A stretch of DNA of 64,000 bases from Streptomyces sp. CA-278952. GTDB taxonomy: Bacteria > Actinomycetota > Actinomycetes > Streptomycetales > Streptomycetaceae. The stretch spans positions 7,475,501 through 7,539,500 of the forward strand of contig NZ_CP112880.1 of the NCBI RefSeq assembly GCF_028747205.1, written 5' to 3'. Positions 1 through 8,143 of the stretch are shown here, one piece after another. How positions within the stretch are numbered: the stretch's first letter is position 1; the number at the start of each line of letters is the position of its first letter. Under the pieces are notes generated by a model. The model worked only from the letters and a program-made list of their open reading frames with translations. It was not told the origin of the DNA and ran no database searches. A program made the translations under genes and the position numbers.

Positions 1-656
1 CTGTCGACCGCCACGACGAGGGCCCCGGCGGCGGTGGCCGCCATGACCGCGGCCAGGCCCACCGCCCCGGCGCCGAAGACCGCGACGGTGTCACCGGGGC
101 CGACGCCGAAGGAGTTGAGGACGGCCCCGGCGCCGGTGAGGAAGCCGCAGCCGAGCGGGCCGAGCAGTTCGAGGGGGAGGGAGGCGTCGACGGGCACGGC
201 GTTGCGGGCCTGGACCATCGCGTACTCGGCGAACGCGGACTGGCCGAACCACCGGGGCGCCAGCGCCTCCCCGGCCCCGTCGGTGAACCGGGCCGCGCTC
301 TCGGCGCGTCCCCCGAAGAGGTTGAGCGCGGCGAACCGGTCGCAGTAGGCGGGGGCCCCGCCCAGGCAGCTCCGGCACCGCCCGCAGGAGTCGAAGCTCA
401 GCACCACATGGTCACCGGGGATCAGGCCGGTGTCCGGGCCGCCCGTCTCCACCACCACCCCGGCCCCCTCGTGGCCGAGCACCGCGGGCAGCGGCGAGCG
501 GCCCGCCGAGCGGCGGACGGAGAGATCGGTCCGGCACAGTCCGCAGCCCGCGATCCGGACCAGGACCTCGCCGTCGGCCGGCCCCGCGTCCAGGATCACC
601 TCCTCGACGGCGAACGGGGCCTCGTAATCGCGCAGTACCGCCGCGCCGAACCTCAT
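1..656 (-). CDS. Zinc-dependent alcohol dehydrogenase (MDR family), 3' end outside window
   Basis: This gene encodes the N-terminal part, about 218 residues, of a medium-chain zinc alcohol dehydrogenase, probably of the aryl/benzyl-alcohol type. Visible features are a GCGLCRTD catalytic-cysteine region, the GHEGAG zinc-ligand motif, a structural-zinc cysteine series (DSCGRCRSCLGG followed by YC), and a Rossmann GAGAVG near the window edge. The ATG at 656 lies two bases after the stop of the aldehyde dehydrogenase gene, so the two are translationally linked. Family members interconvert primary alcohols and aldehydes with NAD. The pairing with an aldehyde dehydrogenase and an MfnB-like gene suggests an aromatic or furanic aldehyde substrate, which is inference. 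The C-terminus is not in the window. Confidence 0.9.
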   Translation of the reverse strand, partial: MRFGAAVLRDYEAPFAVEEVILDAGPADGEVLVRIAGCGLCRTDLSVRRSAGRSPLPAVLGHEGAGVVVETGGPDTGLIPGDHVVLSFDSCGRCRSCLGGAPAYCDRFAALNLFGGRAESAARFTDGAGEALAPRWFGQSAFAEYAMVQARNAVPVDASLPLELLGPLGCGFLTGAGAVLNSFGVGPGDTVAVFGAGAVGLAAVMAATAAGALVVAVD

Positions 657-658
657 CG

Positions 659-2062
659 TCAGACCTCCCGGGGGCGGTGGACGACGAACGGTCTCAGGTT
701 CCCGTACAGACCCCACGGGCCGCCCGCGACGCCGACGCCGCTCTCCTTGACACCGGCGAAGGGCTGGGCGAGGGAGAGCTCGGCGTGGTGGTTGATCCAC
801 GCCGTCCCGCACTCCAACCGGTCGGCGACCGCCTCGGCCCGGTCCAGGTCGGTCCCCCATACGGAGCCGCCGAGTCCGAAGCGGGTGGCGTTGGCCGCCT
901 CCACGGCTTCGTCGAGGCTTCCGTACGGCAGGACCGGCAGGACCGGGCCGAACTGCTCCTCCGTCACCACCGGGCTGTCGGGCCGGACATCGGCCAGGAC
1001 GGTCGGGGCGTAGAAGTAGCCCGGCCGGTCCAGCCGGTGGCCACCGGCCACGGCCCGGGCGCCGTCCGCCAGGGCCCTGGCCGTGTAGCGCTCCACCCGG
1101 GCCAGTTGGGCGGCGTTGTTGAGCGGCCCCAGCTCCGTGGCCCGGTCGAGACCGGCTCCGACGACCACGCTCTTCGCCCGCTCCGCGAGGGCCTCTACCA
1201 CCCGCGAGTGGAGCCGGGCGGGGGCGTAGACGCGCTTGACCGCCATGCAGACCTGCCCGCAGTTGCGGAACGCCGCCCAGAACAGCCGGTCCGCGATCCG
1301 CTCCACGTCCACGTCGTCCAGCAGGACGGCGGCGTCGTTGCCGCCCAGCTCCAGGGTGACCCGGGCGAGGCCGGACGCCGCCCCCGCCGCGACGGACCGC
1401 CCGGCGGTGACCGAACCGGTGAAGGTCACATGGCGGATACCCGGGTGCGACGCGAGGCAGGCGCCGAGCGGTTCACGCCCGGTGACGATCGTCAGCACGC
1501 CCCTGGGGAGGGCGGCGGACAGGACGGATCCCAGCAGCCGGGTGGCCAGCGGCGTGAACGGGGAGGGCTTGAGCACCACCGTGTTGCCCGCCGCGAGCGC
1601 GGGCGCGAACTTCGCGGAGGCGAGCTGGAGCGGGAAGTTCCACGGGACGATGGCGGCGACGGGCCCGAGGGACCGCCAGCGGACCTCGCTGTGCACCGCC
1701 CGGCCGTCGGTGATCGTACGGGGCTCGGGGACGCACTCGGCGAAGTAGCGCAGGCGGGCCGCCGTGCGGGCGACCTCCGCGTACGACTCGGCCAGTGGTT
1801 TGCCCTGCTCACGGGTGAGCAGGGGAACGAGGTCCGCCCCGGCCGCCTCCACGGCGTCGGCCGACGCGAGCAGGGCGGCGGTGCGGCCGGCAGGGTCGGC
1901 CCGCCACCCCGGCCAGGCCTCGTGGGCGCGGCCGACCACCGCGTCCAGCTCCTTCGCCTGCTGGTCGGGAACCTCGTCGAAAGGCTCGCCCGTCGCCGGG
2001 TCGAAGACCGTGAAACGCTCACCGCGGGGTGCGGGACGGGGGCGGTGCGGCTGCGGCTCCAC
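659..2062 (-). CDS. NAD(P)-dependent aldehyde dehydrogenase
   Basis: This is a 467-residue aldehyde dehydrogenase of normal length that should oxidise an aldehyde to a carboxylate. The full catalytic set is present: PWNFP around residue 141, the glutamate in LELGGN (Glu238), and the nucleophile in FRNCGQVC (Cys272). The frame stays open far upstream over the preceding gene, but the conserved domain begins near the GTG at 2062, seven bases after the stop of the MfnB-like gene, so that start was chosen. It ends two bases before the ATG of the alcohol dehydrogenase, making a three-gene leftward operon. The family acts on many aldehydes. A product of the upstream synthase is the contextual guess, not something the sequence proves. 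Confidence 0.92.
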   Translation of the reverse strand: MEPQPHRPRPAPRGERFTVFDPATGEPFDEVPDQQAKELDAVVGRAHEAWPGWRADPAGRTAALLASADAVEAAGADLVPLLTREQGKPLAESYAEVARTAARLRYFAECVPEPRTITDGRAVHSEVRWRSLGPVAAIVPWNFPLQLASAKFAPALAAGNTVVLKPSPFTPLATRLLGSVLSAALPRGVLTIVTGREPLGACLASHPGIRHVTFTGSVTAGRSVAAGAASGLARVTLELGGNDAAVLLDDVDVERIADRLFWAAFRNCGQVCMAVKRVYAPARLHSRVVEALAERAKSVVVGAGLDRATELGPLNNAAQLARVERYTARALADGARAVAGGHRLDRPGYFYAPTVLADVRPDSPVVTEEQFGPVLPVLPYGSLDEAVEAANATRFGLGGSVWGTDLDRAEAVADRLECGTAWINHHAELSLAQPFAGVKESGVGVAGGPWGLYGNLRPFVVHRPREV

Positions 2063-2070
2063 TCCGGCGG

Positions 2071-2823
2071 TCAGCTCGCGGCCGAGGTGGCCGCGAACTC
2101 CCGGGCATGCCGGTCCATCTCCGCCCGGAAGGCGGCCACCAGCCGCGGCTGGATCCTCCCGGTGTCGCGGTCGCCCCCTTCGCAGACCGCCCCGCGCACG
2201 CCCACGATGTCCGTTCCGATACGGGTCAGTGTGGCGAGGTCCGCCGCCTTGACGCTGCCCGCGAGTGCGGCGAGCAGACCGGCCTCGTGTGCCAGCCGCA
2301 CGAACTCCGCGCAGGCCTCGGGCGGCACATGGTCGAAGAGCCGGGTCCCGTCCTTGATCGCGGTGTCGAGCATGGCCGCGTCGGATCCTGAGCGGCGGGC
2401 GATGTCGGGCAGCGCGAGCGGGTTGACGCAGCCGATCCGGTGGGCGTCCGCGTACCCCGAGGCGACGACGAACGCGTCGGGCCGGAAGTCCTTCACGGCC
2501 CGGACGACTCCCCGCATGACGTCGATGGCCTGGTCGGGCGTCGTGCATCCGTAGAGGCCGACCTTGATGTAGGTGGCGCCGGAGACAGCCGCGCCGAGCG
2601 CCGCCTGGGCCACCGTGCCGGGCTTGTACGGCACGTCTCCGACGGTGGCGGACACCGGCTTGTCCGCGGGGACCACTCCGCGGATCTCCCTGATGACCCA
2701 CGGGAAGTTCGCGCCGAGTGACCCCTCGTCGGGCTTCTTGACATCGACGATGTCGAGGTGTTCCGCCGCCTTCGCACACGCGAGAGCTTCCTCGACGCCG
2801 TCAGGGGAGATGAGAAGCAGCAA
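2071..2823 (-). CDS. MfnB-like (5-formylfuran-3-yl)methyl phosphate synthase family protein
   Basis: This 250-residue protein belongs to the DUF556/MfnB family. Archaeal MfnB condenses two glyceraldehyde-3-phosphates into a furan aldehyde phosphate used for methanofuran. The start of the family domain ([12 protein letters not shown]), the Schiff-base lysine region [15 protein letters not shown], a second lysine in YIKVGLYG and an acidic/lysine pair in MLDTAIKDG are all visible. A TTG at 2823 is chosen because GGAAGGA stands seven bases before it and the domain begins there. An upstream GTG at 2850 would add nine residues but has a weaker ribosome site. It is the first gene of a leftward operon with aldehyde and alcohol dehydrogenases. 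No other methanofuran gene is in the window, so the final product is unknown. Confidence 0.85.
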   Translation of the reverse strand: MLLLISPDGVEEALACAKAAEHLDIVDVKKPDEGSLGANFPWVIREIRGVVPADKPVSATVGDVPYKPGTVAQAALGAAVSGATYIKVGLYGCTTPDQAIDVMRGVVRAVKDFRPDAFVVASGYADAHRIGCVNPLALPDIARRSGSDAAMLDTAIKDGTRLFDHVPPEACAEFVRLAHEAGLLAALAGSVKAADLATLTRIGTDIVGVRGAVCEGGDRDTGRIQPRLVAAFRAEMDRHAREFAATSAAS

Positions 2824-2944
2824 CGTGGATTCCTTCCACCGCGTGTTCACCCGCCGGACGGCGGGTGCGCGGAGCAGCCGGGATCTGGTGCGGTCGGCTC
2901 ATCCTCGCGGTGCCACACGGGCCCCGGCAGGGCGCGAGGAATGG

Positions 2945-2983
2945 CACAGGGGGCACTGAGCCGACGCGCTCACGCCCCCTGTG
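2945..2983. repeat. 10-bp inverted repeat upstream of the MfnB-like operon
   Basis: CACAGGGGGC at 2945-2954 and GCCCCCTGTG at 2974-2983 are perfect inverted arms separated by 19 bases. They lie in the 314-base divergent gap (2824-3137) between the leftward MfnB-like operon and the rightward DUF3592 gene. The repeat could be an operator or a leader hairpin. Nothing else in the gap was recognised with confidence. Confidence 0.45.
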
Positions 2984-3137
2984 GCGCGCCGTTCACCGTG
3001 TTCCCCCCTTGACCCGGCCCGCCGGGAGCGCATCCAGGAGCCGGACGGGCGCCCGCGAACAGGAGATCCGCCCGCTCTGTCCGCGGGCTCCTCCTCTGTA
3101 GGGTGACGCCCCTCTACGAACCGATCCTGGAGCTTCC

Positions 3138-3539
3138 GTGCTTGCGGTCAGAATGATCCTGTCTGTGCTGTTCTGTGCCTCCTCTCTGGTCCTGCTCACC
3201 CAACTCCATGCCCTGCGAAAGGCCAGGGCACTGGAGTCGGGAGGCGTCGGAGTCACAGGGGAGTGCGTCAACCACTACTGGCCCCAGGGCGGTTACGTGG
3301 GAGCGATCTGCGTGTACGCGGCGGGGTCCGACGAGGAGATGACGGTCCGCTCCTCCAGATACCCGACCGCCCCGGTGGAGATAGGCGACGCGGTCGAGGT
3401 GCTGTACCGCCCCGGAGACCCGAAGCGTTCCATGCTGGCTTTCGAGGTGAGGAGTCGCGTGGGTTTCGATGCCGCCCTGACCTCGGTCATGGGGGTGTTG
3501 TCGACGGGTGCGATCGTGGGACTCGTCCTCTCCGTCTGA
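3138..3539 (+). CDS. DUF3592-type small membrane protein
   Basis: This is a 133-residue protein with a hydrophobic N-terminal segment (about residues 3-22) and a hydrophobic C-terminal segment (about 114-133). A soluble beta-rich stretch lies between them, in which a short YRPGDPKRS motif follows a DAVEVL segment. That layout, two membrane spans around an extracytoplasmic domain, matches DUF3592 proteins, whose function is unknown. The GTG start at 3138 follows a GGAGC ribosome site by about five bases. It stands alone on the plus strand, divergent from the MfnB-like operon. The 256 bases after it (3540-3795) hold no gene that can be supported. Confidence 0.75.
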   Translation: MLAVRMILSVLFCASSLVLLTQLHALRKARALESGGVGVTGECVNHYWPQGGYVGAICVYAAGSDEEMTVRSSRYPTAPVEIGDAVEVLYRPGDPKRSMLAFEVRSRVGFDAALTSVMGVLSTGAIVGLVLSV

Positions 3540-3795
3540 CCCCGAACGCGTGCTCCCGCGCGTGTGCCGGGGCCCGCGCGTGTGCCGGGGTGCGGCGCCC
3601 GCACTGCCCCCAGCGAGAGCGTGTGCAGCGCCGTCTCGGCGACGGCGACCACTGTTCGGGGCTGAGCGGCTCGGTGACCGGCACCCGGCCGTCCCCCCGC
3701 CGGCCCGAGCGGGGATGCCAGGGGGTCCCCGGGGCATCGGTGGGGCATACGCCGACCGACTGCTTGATCGTCCCCGGGCCGGGTAGCGAAGCGGT

Positions 3796-5766
3796 ATGAC
3801 CACTGACAAAACATCCACCGCCCCCGGCGGATACGTGCGGCCGGAGCTCGACGTCCGGGCCCTGACCGAGGTGCTCGACGGCGAGTACGCCGAGGTCCGC
3901 GACCTGGTCCGGGCCAACCTGGTGACGCACGCCCCGGTGCTCGCCGAGGCCGACGAGCTCGACATCGACACCTTCCGCGAGCGGGTACGCGAACGCGTCG
4001 TCGCGATGGCGGCCACGGGCCAGACCGGCATGGGGTTCCCGGGACGGTACGGCGGAGGCGGCGACATCGGGGCCTCCGTCGCCGCGTTCGAGACGCTCGC
4101 CTTCGGGGACCTTTCGGTGCTGGTGAAGGTCGGCGTGCAGTTCGGGCTCTTCGGGGGAGCGATCCTGCACCTGGGCACCGAACGACACCACGACGCCTAC
4201 GTGCCCGACCTGATCACCGGGAAGCTGATGGGCTGCTTCGCGATGACCGAGACCGGGCACGGCTCCAACGTGCAGGCGCTCGGCACCGTCGCACGGTACG
4301 ACGTCGATGCCCAGGAGTTCGTCATCACCACCGAGGGCGACCAGGCGCGCAAGGACTACATCGGCAACGCGGCCCGCCACGGGGAACTGGCGGTCGTCTT
4401 CGCCCAGCTGGAGGTGGGCGGGACCTCCGAGGGCGTGCACGCGTTCGTCGTGCCGATCCGGACCGGCGGCGAGGTGGCGCCCGGCGTCCGCATCGAGGAC
4501 GACGGCCGCAAGATGGGCCTCAACGGCGTGGACAACGGGCGCATCCGGTTCGACGGTGTGCGGGTTCCTCGCGAAGCACTGCTCAACCGCTTCGCCGACG
4601 TCACCCCGGAGGGCGTCTACCGGAGCACGATCGACAACCCCGACCGCCGCTTCTTCACCATGCTCGGCACCCTGGTGCAGGGCCGGGTCAGCGTCGGCGG
4701 CGCGGGAGTCTCCACCGCCAAGGTCGCCCTCGCGGTCGCCACGAAGTACGCCCTGCGGCGCAGGCAGTTCCCGGCGGGCTCGCAGGGATCCCGGGGCGAG
4801 GAGCAGCTGCTCCTCGACTACGGACTGCACCAGCGTCGTCTGCTGCCGCTCATCGCGCGTACGTACGCGCTGCACTTCGCGCAGGACGTCGTACGCACGC
4901 AGCTGCACGAGGTCTTCTCCGGCATCGAGGACGACCCGGGGGCACGGCGTCGGCTGGAGTCACGGGCCGCCGGGACCAAGGCGCTCGGCACCTGGCACGC
5001 CACGCGGGTGATCCAGGAGTGCCGGGAGGCCTGCGGCGGCGCCGGCTATCTCAGCGTCAACCGGTTCGCCGCCCTGAAGAGCGACAGCGACGTCTTCACC
5101 ACCTTCGAGGGCGACAACCACGTCCTGCTGCAACTCGTCGCCAAGGGCCTGCTCACCGACTACGCGAGCGAGTTCGAGGACCTGGACCAGCTCGGCATGG
5201 TCCGCTACGTCACCGGCCTCGCCGTCGAGACGGTCATCGAGAAGACGTCGGCCCACAAACTGCTGGAGCGCGTCCGCGACCTGCTGCCCGGGGGAGACGA
5301 GTGGGACCAGGAGGCCGGACTGCTCGACTCGGAGTACCAGCTCGCCATGGTCCGCTACCGCGAGGAGCACATGCTCGCCGGGGCCGCCCGCAGGCTCAAG
5401 CGCGGCATCGACCAGAAGCGCGACCCCGGCACCGTCTTCTCGCAGGTGCAGGACCACGTCATCGCCGTCGCCCGCGCACACGTGGAGCGGCTGGTGCTGG
5501 AGGCGTTCGTCGACCAGGTGCGCGCGCTGCCCGCGAGCGGCAACAAGGTCGCCCTGGGCCTGCTGTGCGACCTGTTCGCCCTCTCGACGATCGAGGCGGA
5601 CCGCGCGTGGTTCATGGAGCACGGCCGGCTGACCGTCCAGCGGTCCAAGGCGATCACCCGTGAGGTGAACGATCTCTGCCGCAAGGTCCGGCCCCTGGCG
5701 GCCGGCCTCGTCGACGCCTGGGGCATCCCGCCCGAGATGCTGCGCGCCCCGGACCTGGTGGGGTGA
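3796..5766 (+). CDS. Acyl-CoA oxidase / acyl-CoA dehydrogenase family flavoprotein
   Basis: The protein has 656 residues, the length of acyl-CoA oxidases rather than the roughly 380 of short acyl-CoA dehydrogenases. The middle domain has the flavin and substrate signature CFAMTETGHGSNVQ. The C-terminal half carries the acyl-CoA oxidase-type catalytic glutamate in TFEGDNHVLLQ (Glu438). The enzyme should desaturate an acyl-CoA at the alpha-beta bond with FAD, passing electrons to oxygen or a flavoprotein. It is monocistronic and convergent with the OFA transporter pair, whose small-subunit stop lies only 18 bases away. Substrate chain length cannot be read from the sequence. Confidence 0.88.
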   Translation: MTTDKTSTAPGGYVRPELDVRALTEVLDGEYAEVRDLVRANLVTHAPVLAEADELDIDTFRERVRERVVAMAATGQTGMGFPGRYGGGGDIGASVAAFETLAFGDLSVLVKVGVQFGLFGGAILHLGTERHHDAYVPDLITGKLMGCFAMTETGHGSNVQALGTVARYDVDAQEFVITTEGDQARKDYIGNAARHGELAVVFAQLEVGGTSEGVHAFVVPIRTGGEVAPGVRIEDDGRKMGLNGVDNGRIRFDGVRVPREALLNRFADVTPEGVYRSTIDNPDRRFFTMLGTLVQGRVSVGGAGVSTAKVALAVATKYALRRRQFPAGSQGSRGEEQLLLDYGLHQRRLLPLIARTYALHFAQDVVRTQLHEVFSGIEDDPGARRRLESRAAGTKALGTWHATRVIQECREACGGAGYLSVNRFAALKSDSDVFTTFEGDNHVLLQLVAKGLLTDYASEFEDLDQLGMVRYVTGLAVETVIEKTSAHKLLERVRDLLPGGDEWDQEAGLLDSEYQLAMVRYREEHMLAGAARRLKRGIDQKRDPGTVFSQVQDHVIAVARAHVERLVLEAFVDQVRALPASGNKVALGLLCDLFALSTIEADRAWFMEHGRLTVQRSKAITREVNDLCRKVRPLAAGLVDAWGIPPEMLRAPDLVG

Positions 5767-5784
5767 CCCGGGGTGCCACCGGGG

Positions 5785-5928
5785 TCAGCCGGTGAACAAC
5801 TGGGAGGCTTTGCGGACCAGTTCGTACAGCCCGTAGGCGAGTGGAGCGCCCACCCACAGCCAGGTGAGGACGATCAGCGGTCGCCGGTCCCTCACCTCAG
5901 GCGGACTCTGCCCGCTGTCGTCGTGCAC
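5785..5928 (-). CDS. MFS transporter small subunit (single-span)
   Basis: This 47-residue protein has one membrane span (IVLTWLWVGAPLAYGLYELV) after a short charged N-terminus. It matches the small protein that accompanies OFA-type MFS transporters in actinomycetes. The GTG at 5928 overlaps the end of the MFS gene by 32 bases in another frame and is preceded by AAGGGAG at a good distance, which fixes the start. Its role is unproven; it presumably associates with or stabilises the transporter. Annotation pipelines easily miss it because of its size and the overlap. Confidence 0.8.
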   Translation of the reverse strand: MHDDSGQSPPEVRDRRPLIVLTWLWVGAPLAYGLYELVRKASQLFTG

Positions 5929-7252
5929 GGGGCGCTCCCTTCTCCGCCGGCTGCGCCGGCGCGGCGTCGAGGTGGTGGGACGGGTGTACCGGGCGGACCA
6001 GCTCATTGGCCACGAAGCCGACGGCGAGCAGGGCCATCATGATGAAGAGGGACGTCCCGTACAGATCCGCGCCGTGCTTCCCCGCCTCCTCCTGGCGGTC
6101 GGCGATCCAGTTCACGATCAGCGGCCCGAGGACACCGGCGGTGGACCAGGCGGTGAGCAGACGCCCGTGGATCGCGCCGACCTGATAGGTCCCGAACAGA
6201 TCCTTGAGGTAGGCGGGAATCGTGGCGAAGCCGCCACCGTAGAAGGAGAGGATGACCAGCGCGCACAGGACGAACAGGGGCTTGGAGGAGCTTCCCACCA
6301 GTGCGATCAGCGCGTACATGAGGGTGCCCGCGCCGAGGTAGACGCGGTAGATGTTCTTCCGCCCGATCAGGTCGGAGGCGGAGGACCAGCCGATACGGCC
6401 GGCCATGTTGGCCGCGGACAGCAGGGCGACGAACCCGGCGGCGGCCGTCACCGACACGGGGGTGGAGGTGTCCGCGAAGAAGTCCGTGATCATCGGCGCG
6501 GCCTTCTCCAGGATGCCGATGCCGGCGGTGACGTTCATGCAGAGCACGACCCACAGCAGCCAGAACTGCGGGGTGCGCAGGGCCTGGCGTGCCGACACCT
6601 GCGGTCCGGCCGGCGTCGCGGGGCGACCGTCCGTCCGCTCCTCGACGCGCGGGCGCGGCACCCGCACCAGCGCCACGCCGAGCAGCATGAAGACGGCATA
6701 GACCAGTCCGTGGACGAGGAAGGCGAGCGCGATGCCGGAGTTGTCGCCGCCGAAGGACTCCAGCATCTGTGCCGACCAGGGCGAGGCGATCAGCGCGCCG
6801 CCGCCGAACCCCATGATGGCGATACCGGTGGCCATGCCGGGACGGTCGGGGAACCACTTGATGAGCGTCGACACGGGCGAGATGTAGCCGATGCCGAGGC
6901 CGATGCCTCCGACGAAGCCGTACCCGAGGACGATCAGCCAGAACTGGCCGGTCGCGGCGCCGAGCGCGGAGAGCAGGAAGCCGGAGGAGAAGCAGACGAG
7001 GGCGACGGTCATGGCCCATCGAGGTCCGCGGCGCTCGACGAGCGTGCCGCCGAAGGCGGCGGAGAGCCCGAGCATGACGATGCCGAGCTGGAAGGGCAGT
7101 GCGCTCTGCGTGCCGCTCAGGCCGAGCGCGTCCTCCAGCGGCGGCTTGAACACGGACCAGGCGTAGGCCTGGCCGATGGAGAGGTGGATCGAGAGGGCGG
7201 CGGGCGGCACCAGCCAGCGACTCCAGCCCACGGGGGCGATGGGGGGACTCAT
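5897..7252 (-). CDS. OFA-family MFS transporter (oxalate/formate antiporter type)
   Basis: The protein has 451 residues and about twelve membrane helices. The first half contains the OFA feature LSIGQAYAWSVFKPPLEDALGLS, followed by the MFS-type LVERRGPRW loop between early helices. The second half has a matching SASDLIGRKNIYRVY loop. Members move small carboxylates such as oxalate, formate or malonate; the substrate here is not decidable. The gene starts with ATG at 7252 and its end overlaps the small-subunit gene, so the two form a unit. The TetR gene lies 111 bases upstream on the same strand. Confidence 0.9.
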   Translation of the reverse strand: MSPPIAPVGWSRWLVPPAALSIHLSIGQAYAWSVFKPPLEDALGLSGTQSALPFQLGIVMLGLSAAFGGTLVERRGPRWAMTVALVCFSSGFLLSALGAATGQFWLIVLGYGFVGGIGLGIGYISPVSTLIKWFPDRPGMATGIAIMGFGGGALIASPWSAQMLESFGGDNSGIALAFLVHGLVYAVFMLLGVALVRVPRPRVEERTDGRPATPAGPQVSARQALRTPQFWLLWVVLCMNVTAGIGILEKAAPMITDFFADTSTPVSVTAAAGFVALLSAANMAGRIGWSSASDLIGRKNIYRVYLGAGTLMYALIALVGSSSKPLFVLCALVILSFYGGGFATIPAYLKDLFGTYQVGAIHGRLLTAWSTAGVLGPLIVNWIADRQEEAGKHGADLYGTSLFIMMALLAVGFVANELVRPVHPSHHLDAAPAQPAEKGAPRARRQRAESA

Positions 7253-7363
7253 GGGTCCCTCACCGTAGTGAGCGGGAAACCTTTTGAGAAGGTCGTTGAC
7301 AAATCCTCTCCGTGTTCGGTTCGCGCGGCGGCGAGTGCTTTTGCCGCTCGCCGGGAGGGGCGG

Positions 7364-7963
7364 CTACTCCCGCGACGTCGCCGCGAGCACCAGTTCCACG
7401 CAGTGCGACTCCAGCCGCTCGCGCGGCACGTCGAGCGTGCCGTGCAGCCACCCCGCGAAGAGGTTCGCCAGGCCGCCGACCAGGGCGTGCGCGGCCATGC
7501 GGCGGTCGATGTCGTCCCCGGCCCCGGAGAGCTGGCCGCCGACGAGGTCGGTGAACACGGGCATGAGCCGGTGGCTGTGGGCCCCGAGAGCCGGGTCGGC
7601 GAAGGGTTCCAGGAGCAGCAGGCGGCCTTTGCGCGGCGCGTCCAGGACCAGGGCGACGAAGGCGGACACCACGGCCCGGGCCCGGATGTCGCGCCGCGGG
7701 TCGCTGAGCGCCACGGCATCCTCCAGGGCGCCCCTGGCCTCATCGGCGACCCGCTCGAAGGCGGCGAGGAGCAGATCGTCGCGGCCGGTGAAGCTCTCGT
7801 AGAAGTAGCGGTCCGTCAGGCGCGCCTCCCGGCAGACGGATCGGACCGTGACGGCCGCGCACCCCTCCTCGCCGGCCAGGCGCTCGGCGACGTCCAGGAG
7901 GACCTGCCGTCGGGCGGCGCGACGATCGGCGAGCTTGGTCCCGCCCCAGCTCCGTTCCGCCAA
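7364..7963 (-). CDS. TetR-family transcriptional regulator
   Basis: This is a 199-residue TetR regulator. The N-terminal DNA-binding domain (about residues 12-58) contains the helix-turn-helix VTVRSVCREARLTDRYFYESF, and the rest is an all-helical ligand domain. The frame is open to 8119, but the TTG at 7963 has GGAGG eight bases upstream and gives the usual short N-terminus MAERSWGGTKLADRRAARR. That start also leaves both operator-like repeats outside the gene. It is divergent from an MpaB-like oxygenase gene, which it probably represses together with itself. Confidence 0.88.
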   Translation of the reverse strand: MAERSWGGTKLADRRAARRQVLLDVAERLAGEEGCAAVTVRSVCREARLTDRYFYESFTGRDDLLLAAFERVADEARGALEDAVALSDPRRDIRARAVVSAFVALVLDAPRKGRLLLLEPFADPALGAHSHRLMPVFTDLVGGQLSGAGDDIDRRMAAHALVGGLANLFAGWLHGTLDVPRERLESHCVELVLAATSRE

Positions 7964-7993
7964 CTCCGGTGCCTCCGCTTCTCGTTGACCAAT

Positions 7994-8036
7994 TGACGAC
8001 AGGTGTCCGCACATTCTAACCTGACGACAGATGTCC
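7994..8036. promoter_or_regulatory. Twin direct-repeat TetR operator
   Basis: TGACGACAGGTGTCC at 7994-8008 recurs as TGACGACAGATGTCC at 8022-8036, 14 of 15 bases identical, at a 28-bp step. Each copy contains a dyad GACA-2-TGTC. The pair lies in the 180-base gap between the TetR gene and the MpaB-like gene, the normal place for autoregulated TetR operators. Confidence 0.7.
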
Positions 8037-8143
8037 TCAGATTGCCCTCGGTGCAACTGCCAGGACGAACCCATCCGCACACCGTCACGAACAGCGCCCT
8101 GAACAGCGCGGCCCCGCACCGGAATCCCTCAGCGGAGGTACAC

